Below, one piece after another: positions 1-12,235 of a stretch of 64,000 nucleotides of DNA. The stretch is taken from positions 13,582,501 through 13,646,500 of the forward strand of contig NC_088311.1 in NCBI RefSeq assembly GCF_910592395.1. The letters are read 5' to 3'. Made by a program: the position numbers and the translations under genes. Source of the DNA: Lineus longissimus (lineage: Eukaryota > Nemertea > Pilidiophora > Heteronemertea > Lineidae). Each line of letters starts with the position of its first letter. The stretch's first letter is position 1. The notes under the pieces were generated by a model, which did not search any database, was not told the DNA's origin, and was given only the letters and a program-made list of their open reading frames with translations.

Positions 1-270
1 TATTCGTGGGAGGAGCTATTATTGAGGCCTGGTCAAACCCACCAGACCTTATATCTGGGATTCTAGTGTATATGAGAGACCAGCATGGGGCCTACCACTG
101 TCTCTTGTCTACTGTCATCCCATAAACAGGCACAACTTTCCCACAGTGCGATAAGTTGTTCCACTTCACTCAATAACCATTCCTTGCTGGAGGCTGCTAT
201 TTTGGCGACATCACATGGCTTCAGGTAGATCATGTAATTTGTGGCCTATTTCTGATTGGTTGGATAAAAC

Positions 271-447
271 TCGACAACACTCGGCAACAAAATTGATTTT
301 GTATTATTTCGACAACATTTGAGCAACATTTGGACAACATGTTATTGAATGTTTCCGAACTGTACACACTGCCAACATTTTCGATAACATCGCACCTGGA
401 CAACATGTTGGCCAACATGTTAACCAAAATGTTGTCAATGTGTACAG
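271..447. repeat. Palindromic CAACATGTTG-rich block
   Basis: Repeated variants of ACAACATTTG and the palindrome CAACATGTTG occur here, ending in a self-complementary stretch (about 393-447) able to form a hairpin. It is probably a MITE fragment or minisatellite. No coding potential is seen in 1-520. Confidence 0.45.
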
Positions 448-509
448 AGCTAAAGCCAACTTCACCATTATCTCACCTTCAACCTTAATAGGCTGAGGGG
501 TTATGCTCG

Positions 510-850
510 CTTTGCGATGCTATTTTTGCTATATCTCATGAATTGTGCTAGCTATAATCATGACATTTTTACAGTGGATACTGCTTATGAGACTCTATCA
601 GATAATACCCAGATTTTTGATTTGACCTACTTTTCATGGTTATTTGGGGGTCAAATAGCGTAAATTGACCATAATTGGTTTCCGGAGCATTTATCCGTAA
701 CTTTTGATGCTAGGCTTTTCATCTTTGGGTGGTTTGAAGGTCTTATTGGTGCCATTGTGCCTTTTGGCACATTTGATAATTTTGATGTTGCCCCCTGCCT
801 TTGAGGTGGCATTATGTCGACACAATGTCCGCCAGGGCAGCCATCTTGAA
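510..850 (+). repeat. Decayed copy of the R300 dispersed family
   Basis: The phrase GATTTGACCTACTTTTCATG followed by a GGTCAAAT-like block and a 'GTAAATTG.CC' segment matches, with many substitutions, the module seen intact at 3231-4350. The remaining 850-1080 holds nothing I recognise, apart from a CCATCTTGAAA motif also seen near 2550. Confidence 0.4.
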
Positions 851-1080
851 ATCCGTTTCTGGGCATTTAAAGGAGAATGCTTTCATGGAATGTTATGATT
901 TTCAACTATCCAAGATTGCAGCCAGGGCAATGATTTTCACTGAGGCAATTGCTAATGGTTACACGAAGGTTCCTTTCGATTAAGGGCGCCATCAACTATC
1001 CAAGATGGCCACCACAGAAGCCATCTTGATTTTCGTTTCCTATAAACTAAAGAACATACGGTCACTTTGATGTAATTTCT

Positions 1081-1610
1081 TTGTCATGTATTAAAGATGG
1101 CTGGAGGAAGGTTCCTTTCCATTTTTGTGAATCAAAGGTATGTTCAGTTTCCGCATCTGCAACTTGTATTTCCATTGTAACATCGCGCCCAGTTGTTCAG
1201 GCATATGATGACATTGAAACAATTCACTTCACTACACTTGAACTGTCCTGTGATAATCGCATCAGTGTCATTGGCCTATACAGTCCACCGGCTTCCCCTA
1301 CAAGGAAGATAATTGGTGGAATTTCAGACATTACTGCACAGATTAACCTTTGTGCTCCCACTGTGATACTTGGATATTTCAATGTTGACTCATCAAAATA
1401 TCTCCTGTTGCTACACACTTACTGGACTTCTTCCAAGACCTTGGGGTCTCTCTGTATCCACGAGATGGTCAGACCACTGATGGAATGACAAAAATAGATA
1501 ACATATTCACAAATTGCAAACAAGGAGAATTTCAAACTGGCACAGCAGAGACCTATTACTTCTATCACAAAGTTGTGTGGATTTCATTCTTATAGATTAT
1601 TCACCTGCGT
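1081..1610 (+). pseudogene. LINE endonuclease (EEP) domain relic
   Basis: The frame reads ISVIGLYSPP, then TVILGYFNVDSS, which resembles the core of LINE apurinic-type endonucleases ('vYrPP...ilGDFN'). A frameshift near 1480 gives TDGMTKIDNIFTNC, matching the late 'iDnIftN' motif of the same domain. The GDFN aspartate is a tyrosine here (GYFN) and the frame is broken, so it is dead. No reverse transcriptase part is seen adjacent. The LINE clade is not determinable. The match is to the family pattern from memory; no alignment was run. Confidence 0.6.
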
Positions 1611-2160
1611 TGGTAAGAGTGCTCTGTTCTTTCCATTAAGGCAGCAACGTTTCACTGTAGAAATTAACCAACAACCATTTAATAATTAGTGCTAAAGCAA
1701 CACATTTGTTGTTTATATAACATACTATGAGACCTTATGACACATATGCAGTATCGATTCCTAGCCATCACAACCACACTATAAATGACTGATTGATATC
1801 TATCATTAATTCATCTATAATGATTTACTTCACCTTTATCATCTCATCCATCTTCAGCACGAAATGGGTTGAAGTAGAGCAGAGGTCTTTCGCTATAGAA
1901 ATAAACCAAAAACCTCTGTTCCTTCATAATCTAAGACATCAAAATGAATCAGAAATAACAAGACAATTTTATAAGTAAAATCCATTTCTATTGCTGTGAT
2001 TTAATGAAATATACATTACTTTTCAAAAGCACATTATACTCTCAAACTATCAGTTTTTAAGTGCCATAGTTGACCTTTTACAACATTTAAAAACCTGGTG
2101 AACTGCAAATTCCATAAAGGCGAATAACCAAATTTCCATTTTTTGGTCATTGCAGCTCAT
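1611..2160. other. No recognisable feature
   Basis: AT-rich sequence with only short chance frames. I see no splice-bounded coding segment and no clear repeat. Confidence 0.5.
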
Positions 2161-2440
2161 TTTCCTATCCTGACTCGCAGTGGTTAGCCCACCTCGTGAG
2201 CCTATGCGATGACATGGCGTCCGTCATCGTCGATATTGTCCACCGGCGGCGTATGTTAACGCGGTATGTTTCGTACCCGCTTGAGGTCAGGACTTAAACC
2301 TTGGTACTTGGTCCGATTTTCATGTAATTTTTTTAGTAGGTACTCCTATCAAGGACACGTCAAACATCATACAGGTTTTTGATTTGACTCACTTCTCAAG
2401 GTCACAGATTCGCTAAATCATCGGTGGCCCGTTTATGTTT
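2161..2440 (+). repeat. Decayed R300 copy
   Basis: It begins with TTAGCCCACCTCGTGAGC, a decayed form of the AGCTCACCTC hairpin start, followed by 'GGCGTCCGTC' and ending with the 'GGTACTCCTATCAAGGA' and 'TTTGATTTGACTCACTTCTC AAGGTCACAG' blocks. These are in the same order as in the intact copy at 3231-4350. Confidence 0.5.
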
Positions 2441-2534
2441 CTATTTGAGCTAGAAGGTTCTATTAAAACTTGGGTGGACATGTATCTAGGGACCCTCTTA
2501 TCTACCAAAAAATTTGACCCGCTCGGAAATAAAA

Positions 2535-2800
2535 TATGACCGCCAGGTGGCCATCTTGAAAATTAAACAAAGTCATATTATTCTGGATCTTATGATTTGA
2601 TTGTAACCAAAATTTCATATGATGATGTACTCTTTACAAACCCAAATTTTCAGTCAAATCCATCAACCAATATGGTTGCCAGGCAGCAATCTTAGAAATT
2701 AAACAAAGTCCTATTACTCCAAAACTGATGATCGGATTGCAACAGAATATCATGTGATTAAATATTTATGTACTCTTAACAATATCCTCAACACCACTTC
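2535..2800 (+). repeat. Two diverged direct repeats of ~130 bp
   Basis: The unit 'GCCAGGNGGCCATCTTGAAAAT' with 'AAACAAAGTC' and 'TACTCTTAACA'-like blocks occurs near 2540 and again near 2668. A further trace lies at 826-850. It is an unnamed repeat, with nothing coding. Confidence 0.45.
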
Positions 2801-3094
2801 TCTAAGATCGCAAAATTGACATCAATAACCAAAACTGTTCTCCCATATTCCGACTGGGGTGACATCACTGATCATTTTAATGCCAATAAAATTCATTCTG
2901 CTTTGGAATGCCGACCGGTGCAGTAGGTTTTTACGCTTGTTCTTTTCCATTATTCTGTACATGTGGCACATGTATGTACAGGGCAATGGACCTTCGGGCG
3001 GTTGTCGATTGTTCTATTTCTTTTTCAGTGTTGGCAATTGGTTGTAGTATAATTTTTTTACTCGTCATTGGTAGGTTTGTGTGATGTTTGAGGA

Positions 3095-3230
3095 ATGGAA
3101 ATGCTTTCAGGTATAGGCCATAGAGTTAGGAATTGGAATCCTTGCAAAAAAAGACTATATTATGAGGAGTGGGAACCCTTTCGGGATAGACCACTGAGAT
3201 ACATAGACCATATGGGAGGAATGAGAATCC
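3095..3230 (+). repeat. Degenerate minisatellite split by R300-A
   Basis: Units like 'ATAGACCATATGAGGAATGGGAA' with 'TCCTT' recur at 3110-3230. The same unit resumes at 4351-4400, directly after R300-A. That places the R300-A insertion inside a pre-existing minisatellite. Confidence 0.5.
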
Positions 3231-4350
3231 TTTTTAGCTCACCTCTTAGCAGAGGTGAGCTTATCCCATACCGTGGCGTCCGTCGTCCGTCGTCGTCGTC
3301 GTCGTCGTCCGTCGTCCGTTAGCAGGGCACGTTTCGTAACTGTTAGAGCTATTGAGTTGAAACTTGGTACACATGTACCCTTATGTAATGACACCTTGGA
3401 GACCAAGTTTCGGTCTGATTCGTTTCATGGTTTGGCCACCAGGGGGCCAAACGTTAAAAGTGAAAATATGCAATATCTCCCTTAATAGTAGTCGGGAAAT
3501 TTTGAAAAAAATATGGTAGGTACTTCTAGCAAAGGTGCATCATATATCCTTCGGGTTTTTTTATTTGACCTCCTTTTCAAGGTCACAGAGGTCAAATGTT
3601 GTAAATTGGCCGTTAGGATGTAATGATGGCACGTTTCTAAACTGCAATGACTATTGATACCAAATTTGGTACACATTTACCCCTTAGTCAGGTGATCTCA
3701 GGGACCGAAGTTTGGTCCAATATGATTCACCACTTGACCACCAGGGGGCAAAATCCAAAAAACCTTAAAAATGTGATTATTCCTTAACTTCTTGCCCGAT
3801 TGCCACCAATTTGATATCATGGGTACATCTAACCACCATACAGTATATGTCACACAGGTTTTTAATTTGACCTTCTTGTCAAGGTCACAGAGGTCGAATG
3901 GCGTAAATTCGCCGTCAGGCCGTAACTATGGCACGTTTCTTAACTGCAATGACTATTGATCACAAATTAAGTACACATGTACCCCTTGGTCAGTTTATCT
4001 CAGGTACCGAAGTTTGGTGCGATCTGATTTGCCATTTGGCCTCCAGGGAGGGGGCCAAATCCTAAATTCTTCAAAATGCCTTTATTCCTAGTAATGACTT
4101 GCCCGATTGGCACTAATTTTATATCATAGGTACATCTAATTCTAACAACCATTCAATGTGTCACCCGGGTCGTCTTTGATTTGACCTACTTTTCAAGGTC
4201 ACAGAGGTTGAATGTACTGTAAATTGGCCATTTTGGGGAAATTGTAATTGCTTGGACCTACATCAAACCTAACACTACATGACACAATACCATGCTCTTT
4301 ATCCATCTTTCCTCCACATGAGGTGAGCACAATGGCCCTGGCCATTTCAT
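3231..4350 (+). mobile_element. R300-A: intact dispersed element with ~300 bp internal modules
   Basis: It starts with a hairpin (AGCTCACCTCTTAGCAGAGG then TGAGCT), continues through a CGTC-type microsatellite (3283-3320), then about three tandem modules of ~300 bp. Each module has 'GGCACGTTTC', 'GTACACATGTACCC', 'CCACCAGGGGGC' or 'CCTCCAGGGAGGGGGC', and 'ATTTGACCT.CTTTTCAAGG' followed by 'TCACAGAGGTCAAATG'. It ends GAGGTGAGCACAATGG then CCCTGGCCATTTCAT. Near-identical copies are at 35758-36864 and 49062-49683. No coding capacity and no clear target duplication, so it is a non-autonomous element of uncertain class. Confidence 0.75.
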
Positions 4351-4544
4351 TGGATAGACCATATGAGGAATGGTAATTCTTGTGGGGATCGACGATTTAG
4401 GTAGAATCAGCCATAGATTATCACCCTGGTCGTTAAAGTCCAACCTAGTCATGTAAACTCTCTTGGGGCATCAGTGGAAGCTGATACTCCTAGGTAGAGT
4501 AAGGCGTCGGGATGAAGGGAAAAGGCATGTACATGTACACTTAA

Positions 4545-4770
4545 TTATAGGCAATAACTACTGACCTGGATATACATATCTGTATACGCTGAATTAGGCT
4601 ATAGTGACTGATGGTGTAAAAGTATTTGGTAATTGGCAGGGGAACAAAGAATGTACGCTGGCTGAATTATAGGCAAGAGTTGCGGATCTGGGTACATCCA
4701 TAGCCGTATACACCGAATTCGGCTAAAGTGGCTGACAATGGAAGAGTATTGAATAATAAGAGATGAAACA
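4545..4770 (+). repeat. Two ~120 bp direct repeats
   Basis: GAATTAGGCTATAGTGACTG (near 4588) and GAATTCGGCTAAAGTGGCTG (near 4716) sit in matching surroundings (ATTATAGGCAA, CTGTATACGC). This is an old tandem duplication. The long minus-strand frame at 4833-5246 next to it shows no recognised motif, and 4770-5820 is otherwise featureless. Confidence 0.5.
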
Positions 4771-5825
4771 TTCTATTATTATTCGCTTTAATCGTTTTAA
4801 GGAGGCAAGCTCAGGCCAAACGTAAATGGAAGTCACTTATTGACGGTGAAGGTAATTGCCCGGTTATTGGGGGAAGGGATTAAGGTTTGGAGGAAAGGTA
4901 AAGAAAGATTCAATGATTCATGAGAAAGGAGGTCGGGTCTGTGTTTCAAAGATGTAGCTAGGCTCATGTTCAACCTAGGGGAAACTAATCCAGTGGGTGA
5001 CAATGGCGAAGGATCATTAACAGCTAGCCGATCAGGTGTAGCTCCACTAAACAATGGTATGGTTATAAATATTAAGGAGAGATAGGTGACACAGAATGTT
5101 TTGATCAGTGTGAGGCTTGCTTTTACACCTCTGGTTATGTAATGATTACAGTAGGAAGTGACCCATATCCTCAGTCCAGGAGGTGTTAAACCTGACCCAA
5201 CCATCAGCGCTTGCTCTGCCCCGCTTGCTCTTTGGTCACGCGACAAAGAGCTATAGGAAAATACATTTTGTAGGCTAACTGTCTAGTTTCCAAAAGCATC
5301 GCAGCAAAATGTTGTACCCTTTTTTCTTTGGTTACAGAGATGATCACACTACTGATTTGCTTAACTGAGGATTATTAGTTAAAATCTTTATTCGCTCAGT
5401 CCCACATTGAGTAATCCAAACACTGAATCAACATTTTGTGTCATCGTCCTTATGCTTATAAGCGTAATTCTCAGCAGTCAAACTCATAGCGGGCCTAGAG
5501 CTGTCTGTGATTATGACCGGGTGTCCATAATTACATAGGCGGGTGAAAATAGATAAGCCCGATATTGATAGCGACATTAAAGGTTAGGCATAAAATATCT
5601 TAGTATACCGGTGAAGAGCATAAAATGTTCACCTGACCAACTTCTTGAAGCCGATTTATTCGTAGACATTAAAGTTCCAACTACTGGAATGAAGGAACCG
5701 TATTGGTCGATCGACGTTTTACATTTACTTGACAGTCGAACAACTTTTGAATGACTTAGTAACGGTACTCTGTGTAGGACACAATGTGCAATCCCAGAAA
5801 TGATCAATCCGAATCCGAATAATAG

Positions 5826-6985
5826 ACTGTTGTGTCTGTCGGCCTTCGTCGTCCATCTTATCCCATTCCAAAAACAGTGGCACGTCTCTTAACCACTAGG
5901 GCTATGGACTCAAAACTTTGTATGGATGACCCCCTGAACAGATGACCTTTGACACTGAGTTTCGGTCCAGTCTGATTCTTGACTTGGCCACCAGGGGCCA
6001 AAACTGAAAACATAAATAGTGTGATATCTCACTTATCAGTGATTTGTTTTTGATGACATTTTTATGGTAGGTACTCCTAGCAAGGATATATCACATATCG
6101 TACGTGTTTTTGATTTGACCTACTTTTCATGGTCGCAGACGTTAAATGGCGTAAATTTGCCGTTTGAGTGTAACTGTGGCACGTTTCTTAACTGGCAAGG
6201 CAATGAGCTTGGAAGTTTTTATGCATTACCCCCTACGTCAGATGACCTCTGACTGCCAATTTTGGTCTGATCTGATCCTTGACTTGGCCACCAGGGGGCA
6301 AAAACTGAAAACATAGAAAGTGTGATATCTCACTTTTTAGTGATTTGTTTTTGATAAAATTTTTATGGTAGGTGCTCCCAGCCAGGATACATCACATATT
6401 GTAGAGGTTTTCGATTTGACCTATTTTTCAAGGTCATAGAGGTCAAATGGCGTATATTGGCCGTTTGAGCGTAACTGTGGCGCGTTTCATAATTGATAGG
6501 CTTTTGGCTTGAAACTTTGTACACGAGGCCCCCTAGGTCAGGTTACCTCTGACACTGAATTTTAGTCTAATCTGTTTCTTGACTTGGACACCAGGGGGCA
6601 AAAAGTGAAAACCTAGAAAGTGTGATATCTCTCTCATTTGTGCTTCTTATTCGATAAAATTGTTATGGTTGGTACTCCCAGCAAGGATACATTACATATT
6701 ATACTGGTTTTTGATTTGACCTACTTTTCAAGGTCATAGAGGTCAAATGCTGTAAATTTGCTGTTTGGCGGCCTAACTAGGGCATGTTTCTTAACTGCAA
6801 TGACAATTAAGTTCATATTTGTTGCACATTATCCCAAAGGTAAGGTTGGCCTAAGTTCAGTCTGATTTGATACCAGTAGTACTTCAGAGTCTTCCTCGGT
6901 CATATCTAAAGAAGCATTCATTGTCAATTAAGTCATTACCTAAATACCGGTGAGCACAATGGCCCCTGGCCTTTTTATTAGTGAT
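5826..6985 (+). repeat. R300-D: diverged array of about four modules
   Basis: The R300 module recurs at ~300 bp spacing. 'CTTGGCCACCAGGGG' lies near 5985 and 6284, and CTTGGACACCAGGGGGC near 6584. 'TATGGTAGGTACTCC' lies near 6064, 6365 and 6665. The array ends at 'CCGGTGAGCACAATGGCCCC'. It lacks the CGTC microsatellite and the 5' hairpin and is much more diverged than R300-A. 6990-7780 holds nothing recognised. Confidence 0.65.
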
Positions 6986-7784
6986 TTGGGGGTCTGGTTT
7001 GAAATTTTTAGTTTGAGGTGGCCTCAAGTGCTCGGAGCCAATCCTATTTACTGACTTTTATTCATTAAATAAATGAGGTGAGTTTGTGTAGAAAGAGGAT
7101 ATCACTGCCTTTCTAGTGGTGTACAGTGCCAATTGGTCATTCTTTGAAATGGGTGTCATTTTGTAATTGAGAGAACATCCGGACATCACACACTTCCCAG
7201 GCACCATCTTCTGTCAGTGATTGAGGCTCACCTTTACATCTAGGATACCCTGTTCATTTATACCACATTGTCGAGTTCACCTATAGATGTTTAGGACACC
7301 TGTCTCTGTATAAGGCCTATTGTCAAGTCCACAAAAAGTAAATAACATATAACCTGCTTTATGCTTCCTTGTACTTGAAAATCAGCTCCAATTGTTTATG
7401 CCCTTGAGTTTTACATGTAATCTCTCTTTGGATTAGCTTGCATGGTTGCCTTGTTCTGGGTATCATTAGCCTGTCCATGCATCGTTCTGCCAACCTGATG
7501 ACTATATTGATCATGACATTCCATCCATTGACTAAATCGAGAGTGTTATGCCTATTTGCGATCTTTTTTAGCTGCCAGGGGCCTTCCTGGCTTTTAAGAT
7601 GTAGATATTGTAGCTTAAATTAACTCATTCAAGCAATGTTACAGCTATGGTAAAAAATCTTACGATCATGTTATTTTCACATCCAAATATCTCAGATGGG
7701 ATAGCGTTTGGGGAATTTTCACTTTTAATTAGGCCACCATCTTTTCTGTTATACTGGAACCACAATTAGTGTGGACAATATTTC

Positions 7785-7925
7785 AGCTGAGTGCCAGCCC
7801 ATTAGTCTCTTGTTATGGTAGGCACTCCAAGCAAGGATACAGTAGGCACTCCAAGCAAGGATACATCACAATTTGACCTACTTTTCAAGGTAACAGATGT
7901 TTCGTAGCATTTAATTTTCCTTTGG
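7785..7925 (+). repeat. R300-like fragment with 24 bp duplication
   Basis: TCAGCTGAGTGCCAG is followed by two tandem copies of 'GTAGGCACTCCAAGCAAGGA' (about 7819-7863) and then 'TTTGACCTACTTTTCAAGG'. It is a truncated copy joining the R300 module to the CAGCTGAG end type seen at 8545-10223. Confidence 0.45.
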
Positions 7926-8059
7926 CTATATATTATGGTACGGTTCTTCATGCATGAATTGTCTATTAAATAGCTCTACGGTTCACCTTGCAGAATATAC
8001 CTTTGAAATGACAATGCTTTATTTCAACTATAATTGCTATCCTTCAATAAATTTTTCAG

Positions 8060-8221
8060 GTATTCTGAGAAAAGCAAAACCAAGTGTATAGGAATCACAA
8101 TTGAGACACGTCCTGATTACTGTTTGAAGAAGCACTTGAGTGATATGCTGAAGTATGGCTGTACTAGGTTAGAGATTGGCGTTCAGAGTGTCTATGAGGA
8201 TGTTGCAAGGGATACAAATAG
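8060..8221 (+). CDS. ELP3: ELP3 internal exon (radical SAM core, first part)
   Basis: This exon encodes part of Elongator subunit 3, the catalytic subunit that modifies wobble uridines of tRNAs (radical SAM domain plus C-terminal acetyltransferase domain). The frame reads [20 protein letters not shown], then [14 protein letters not shown], then [20 protein letters not shown], which I recognise as highly conserved radical SAM barrel sequence of eukaryotic ELP3. The iron-sulfur cysteines would lie on upstream exons, which I did not find in 1-8059. The exon is bounded by acceptor TTTTTCAG (ending 8059) and donor GTTAGT (from 8222). It enters in phase 2 and leaves after the first two bases of the arginine codon. 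The downstream partner is at 50539. The frame is intact with no stops. Confidence 0.93.
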
Positions 8222-8544
8222 GTTAGTACATGATATTGTATGCTTATGTCATGGCTGATGTAAGTTATACTAAAATTGTGTTGGTGTATTTTGTGGGAAA
8301 ATATCTCCATGCGCATTTTGACCCTCAATACATTGACATTGCTGAGCTGTACAGACACTGCACGTCTTATACCTCGACAAAAAGTACAGCTTTCATTTGT
8401 ATGAAATCTATTTCAAGCTGAAGTTGATCGGTATGACTTACTCCTAAACGGCATTGCTGTTTACACAATAGTAACAAGTTGGCATGAGGCCACAGACCAT
8501 CGCTATTGCTGGATCATCGGTCTGATCTCTCTGAAAGTGTAGCA

Positions 8545-10223
8545 TTTTTAGCTCAGCTGACTAAGTCAGCCGAGCTTGTCAAATAAGTTGTTCAGTGGCG
8601 TCCGTCTGTCCATCCATCCATCCGTCCATCCGTTAAACCCATGGTGCACATTTTGTAACCGTAAGACCTAGAGACTTCAATTTTGCATTTCTGGATACTT
8701 CTGGTCAAACTCTACTTTCAAAACAAGATTTGTCGCCATTCGACCTACTTCCTGCGAGCGAGAGTGCATGAAGGAAACTGGCCTATATTGGCCTAGGAGC
8801 AGCAGAATTAGTCGAAATATGCTCTAATATTAAGATAAAATTCTTGAAAATCTATTTTATTGAGAAAAAGTTCAAAATTTTAACAGGAGAGGGCGCTACC
8901 TGCCTTTTAATTATTTCTGCCGATTCAAATTCCCGCCCGATGACGTCAGCCATCAATGAAGTCTCCTATTTGCCAGTTCTCAAAACATGGCAGCTACACA
9001 ACAAAAGCAGTAGCTCCAGGAATAAATCACTGTTCACTTCAGCTTCGTAATCGATTGTACCCCCACTTTATTGTGTTTTGTGTGGTGTTCCTATTCAATC
9101 AACGATGTAAGGCCTTATTATGTTGGTTTTAATTGAGAAGGTGCATTATAAGCGGCGTACGAAATACTGAAGTGGAGACAAAATGGCGGCATGTTGTTTA
9201 GGCTTGGAGCTCAATGACACTCAAGTACCCAATTTTCTGCTTAAAAAGTAGTCTGGTAGGCGATATTATCACCAGTTCGTTTCAGTGGTAGTCATAAGGT
9301 CTTTAGGGACTACTTTCAGAAATTAGTTCTTGAAAATTTGGCCACATTTCTATGAAAACGATATCGGAAGTGCATGCTCTGTTCGTGATGACATCGCCGA
9401 TGTATTTTGAAGTGGAGAATTCCCACAGTATGAATCCCACAGTGAATCGGCATGATTCTGTTCGCCTATTAAGTTTTAGTTCTAGGATTCTTTCATGAGT
9501 AAAAAGTAGACATTCTAAGCAATACAATAATGTCACTCCCATAAAAATTGATTGGAAATTGAGGGAGCTACGGCATTCTGTTCGGCAACTGGCAGTGCTG
9601 AAAAAATACATTGCATACTGTACAATACCAAATGGCACATTTTAAAAAGCGCTCATTGGACAACGTAGGGAATCACCAGAAATGACGTCATCGCTGGTCT
9701 AAATAGAAAACTGCGGTGGCGCAGTAGAGCACAAGAAAAGGTTTAGCATTAACTTCGTCATGCAAGCTTCAGCAACAAAACGATTTCTCATGAATGATTT
9801 ATTTGATCATCATCAGCTTGTTTCCCCTGATAGATAAAAAAATGATTTACAATTTCCATCAAAGTTTTCTATTTTGTGTATAGTCACATGTTATTTAACT
9901 GGCAAGGAGCCAAGCTGTTTTGAATATTCGCGGGAAAATACTTCGTACTTGTAAACGAGGCTATGACAATGAGTATCCTCATTCATGGCATAAGCTTCAT
10001 GTTTCGGTTAATATTTTCATACGATGATTTCACTCGAATTATGGTCAGGATTGAGGAATGAACAGTGGCATAATTATGTCAACCAAAAACATTGGTACCG
10101 TAGTGAACGCAAAAGGATATCAAATACCATGGAGCATGCCATTTTCATGCATAATGAACTTAACACCGGGAAGATATTAATGATATTAACTCAGCTGAGC
10201 GCCAGGGCCTTGGGCCTCTTGTT
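8545..10223 (+). mobile_element. Putative non-autonomous element with CAGCTGA ends
   Basis: It starts TTTTTAGCTCAGCTGACTAA then GTCAGCCGAGCTTG (hairpin), followed by 'GTGGCGTCCGTCTGTCCATCC'-type microsatellite. It ends AACTCAGCTGAGCGCCAGGG then CCTTGGGCCTCTTG. The start resembles R300 (TTTTTAGCTCACCTC...GGCGTCCGTC), suggesting a related family. The interior has no convincing coding frame. It contains two perfect TGACGTCA motifs (8940 and 9683 regions). The boundaries are my estimate from the terminal motifs. Confidence 0.4.
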
Positions 10224-10298
10224 ATTTATTAAAGTGTCACCATTACGTACAATAATGCCAGCCTATGAAGGCTTACGAGACACTATAACATCATCAAA
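10221..10298 (-). repeat. LINE 3' end fragment (minus strand)
   Basis: On the minus strand it reads GTCTCGTAAGCCTTCATAGG then CTGGC...GGTGACACTTTAATAAAT. The same tail ends the LINE at 35295-39560, where it is followed by a TA-rich tail. It is likely a 5'-truncated insertion of that or a sister LINE. 10300-10565 holds no recognised feature. Confidence 0.5.
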
Positions 10299-10564
10299 CT
10301 CTTTCAAATCATGGCTGCTGCCACTTCATTGACAACCATCCCTGCCCCACCGACTTATTCCCAACTTGACTCTCCTAAGCCCAAACACCGCTGACCCACC
10401 CAAGAACCGACCCCTAGCCCCCAGCTCAGAATCGGCCCCCCCGAGTAAAAAGAAGAAAGTGCGCGACAAGTATGGTCCATCAGTTTGGTCCATCGGGTGC
10501 TTGGCCACATATTACATATCCACCAGCAGGATATATTTCATTTTTGCCCTACCTTAGGGGAGTC

Positions 10565-10990
10565 TATACAAGACCGCTGTGTCTGTCGTTGTTTGTATCC
10601 TGTTTCCAAAACAGTGGTAGGTAAAGAACCCCCAGGTGAGGTGACCTCTTGACACTGACTTTCAGTCCGATCTGATTCCTGTCTTGGCCACTAGGGGCCA
10701 GAAAGTGGTAACGTAAAAAGTGTGGTATCTCTCTTGTAAGTGAAACTTTGTACACATGACCCCCCAGGTCATGTGACCTCTGACACTGACTCAGTCTGAT
10801 CAGACTTGGCCACCAGGAGTAAAAAATCTTTCTTATAAGTGTTTTTCCCGAAAATTTTATGGTAGCTATTCCTAGCAAGGATACATCACATATCATTGGG
10901 TTTGATTTGATCTACTTTTCAAGGTCGCGGAGGTCAAATGGAATTAATTGGCCGATCTGATTCTTGAATTGGCCACCAGGGGGCAAAAAA
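10565..10990 (+). repeat. R300-E fragment
   Basis: It carries 'CTTGGCCACTAGGGGCC' near 10684, 'CTTGGCCACCAGGAG' near 10806 and TTGGCCACCAGGGGGC at 10969-10984, plus 'TTGATCTACTTTTCAAGGTC'. It is scrambled and internally deleted relative to R300-A. 10990-12190 shows no gene; frames there are short and unremarkable. Confidence 0.6.
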
Positions 10991-12235
10991 AGAAAGCACT
11001 ATCTTGCCTATTAAGACCGCCCATATCAAAATGGGCGGTCTTCCTTATTTTCACTGGTTTTTCTCTCTCTCCGTATCCAATCTGTGGTTTCAGCAGGATA
11101 ACTCAAATTTCAGGGATTGTTGATTTGTGTGACGACGAGAAGTGATTTAATTTTGGGCAGAAAAGGAAAAAAATCTGAATTTTGGCGTATTTCTGAAGTT
11201 TTGATTGTGAAATCCATTTGTAGTCGGAACTTGAGCTCTTACCGAACAACTGCTGATGCAGGCAGATTTGCTCATCCATTATTAGAGCGACATTCGATGA
11301 TCACCACGATATACCATACTCCCAAGCTCAAGTGATGGGAAGACAGACTATTGCAAAGATGACTCTTCTGTTTATCAAGCAGCACCCACTACAATTTTCA
11401 TGCAAAATCAGACGGCTACCTTAAATGTGGAATCGGGAATAATGGTCACCCAGCAAAGCGTGCTGGTCGGTAGTTTTCAAGAAATTAGCCCCTAGTCGGA
11501 GTTCCCTGCCACGTGCGACTTATTGCCCTACCTCCCGCGTATATTCCGATCAATTTACTGGTGTAAACCTTGGATGAGCCCACTCAGAAAAGGGAGTGCT
11601 CTTATAGACGGGAAGAGCCGTGAGCAATCTCTCTGTATACGGTGAATGTGCACAGAACACCTCCGCCGCTTGCACACAAAAAGTAGTTCATTATTTCATT
11701 GCTTAGTATCGGTAAATAGACCCAGAGCCAAAGAAACACGCCTCTGCAGTTTGTGATATCGCCAGAGGTTTTAGCGAAGGACTGCTCAACGAGACTGGAA
11801 ATTGATATCATGGGATGTAGGCGCTACTACGTCGTTTGCCTGTCGATTGTCATATTCTCTCAACTACGGACTTCATATTTTCATGATTTTAGCTGCTGCA
11901 TGCTGATTGGTGAGTTTTTATCCAAATGCAGATTAATGCTAAGATCGATAGCTAACTATTATTATTTACTGTCCCATATTTATGAGTATGACATATAGCA
12001 GGCTGCCACTTCATCGACCACATGTGCATACCGCCGCAGGTGTGTCTAGAGGAGTTGTGCAATAAGGCTTGCATACTTGCTGTGGTGTTGTCCAACATAT
12101 ATTTGGCGTACAAAATGCCAACACAGAATACATGGATACAATGCTCGTCAAATGTGAGGCTCCGAATGTGAGTATGCAAGAATATAAATTTGCGATCCTG
12201 TAGTTATGAATGGAATAGACCGTATCGGCATATGC

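Noticed and set aside
3255-3485. Arg/Ser-rich frames over the CGTC repeat (also 35729-36001)
   Set aside because: Codon reading of the GTCCGTCGT microsatellite and R300 sequence.
4833-5246. 137-residue minus-strand frame
   Set aside because: No motif recognised and no conserved-looking block; likely chance in an open stretch.
9700-9735. tRNA A-box-like GGTGGCGCAGTAGAGC
   Set aside because: No B box at a fitting distance and no cloverleaf seen; not called as tRNA or SINE.
10326-10557. Pro/Lys-rich frames with a KKKKVR motif
   Set aside because: Short, low-complexity, both strands open; resembles a nuclear localisation signal only by chance.
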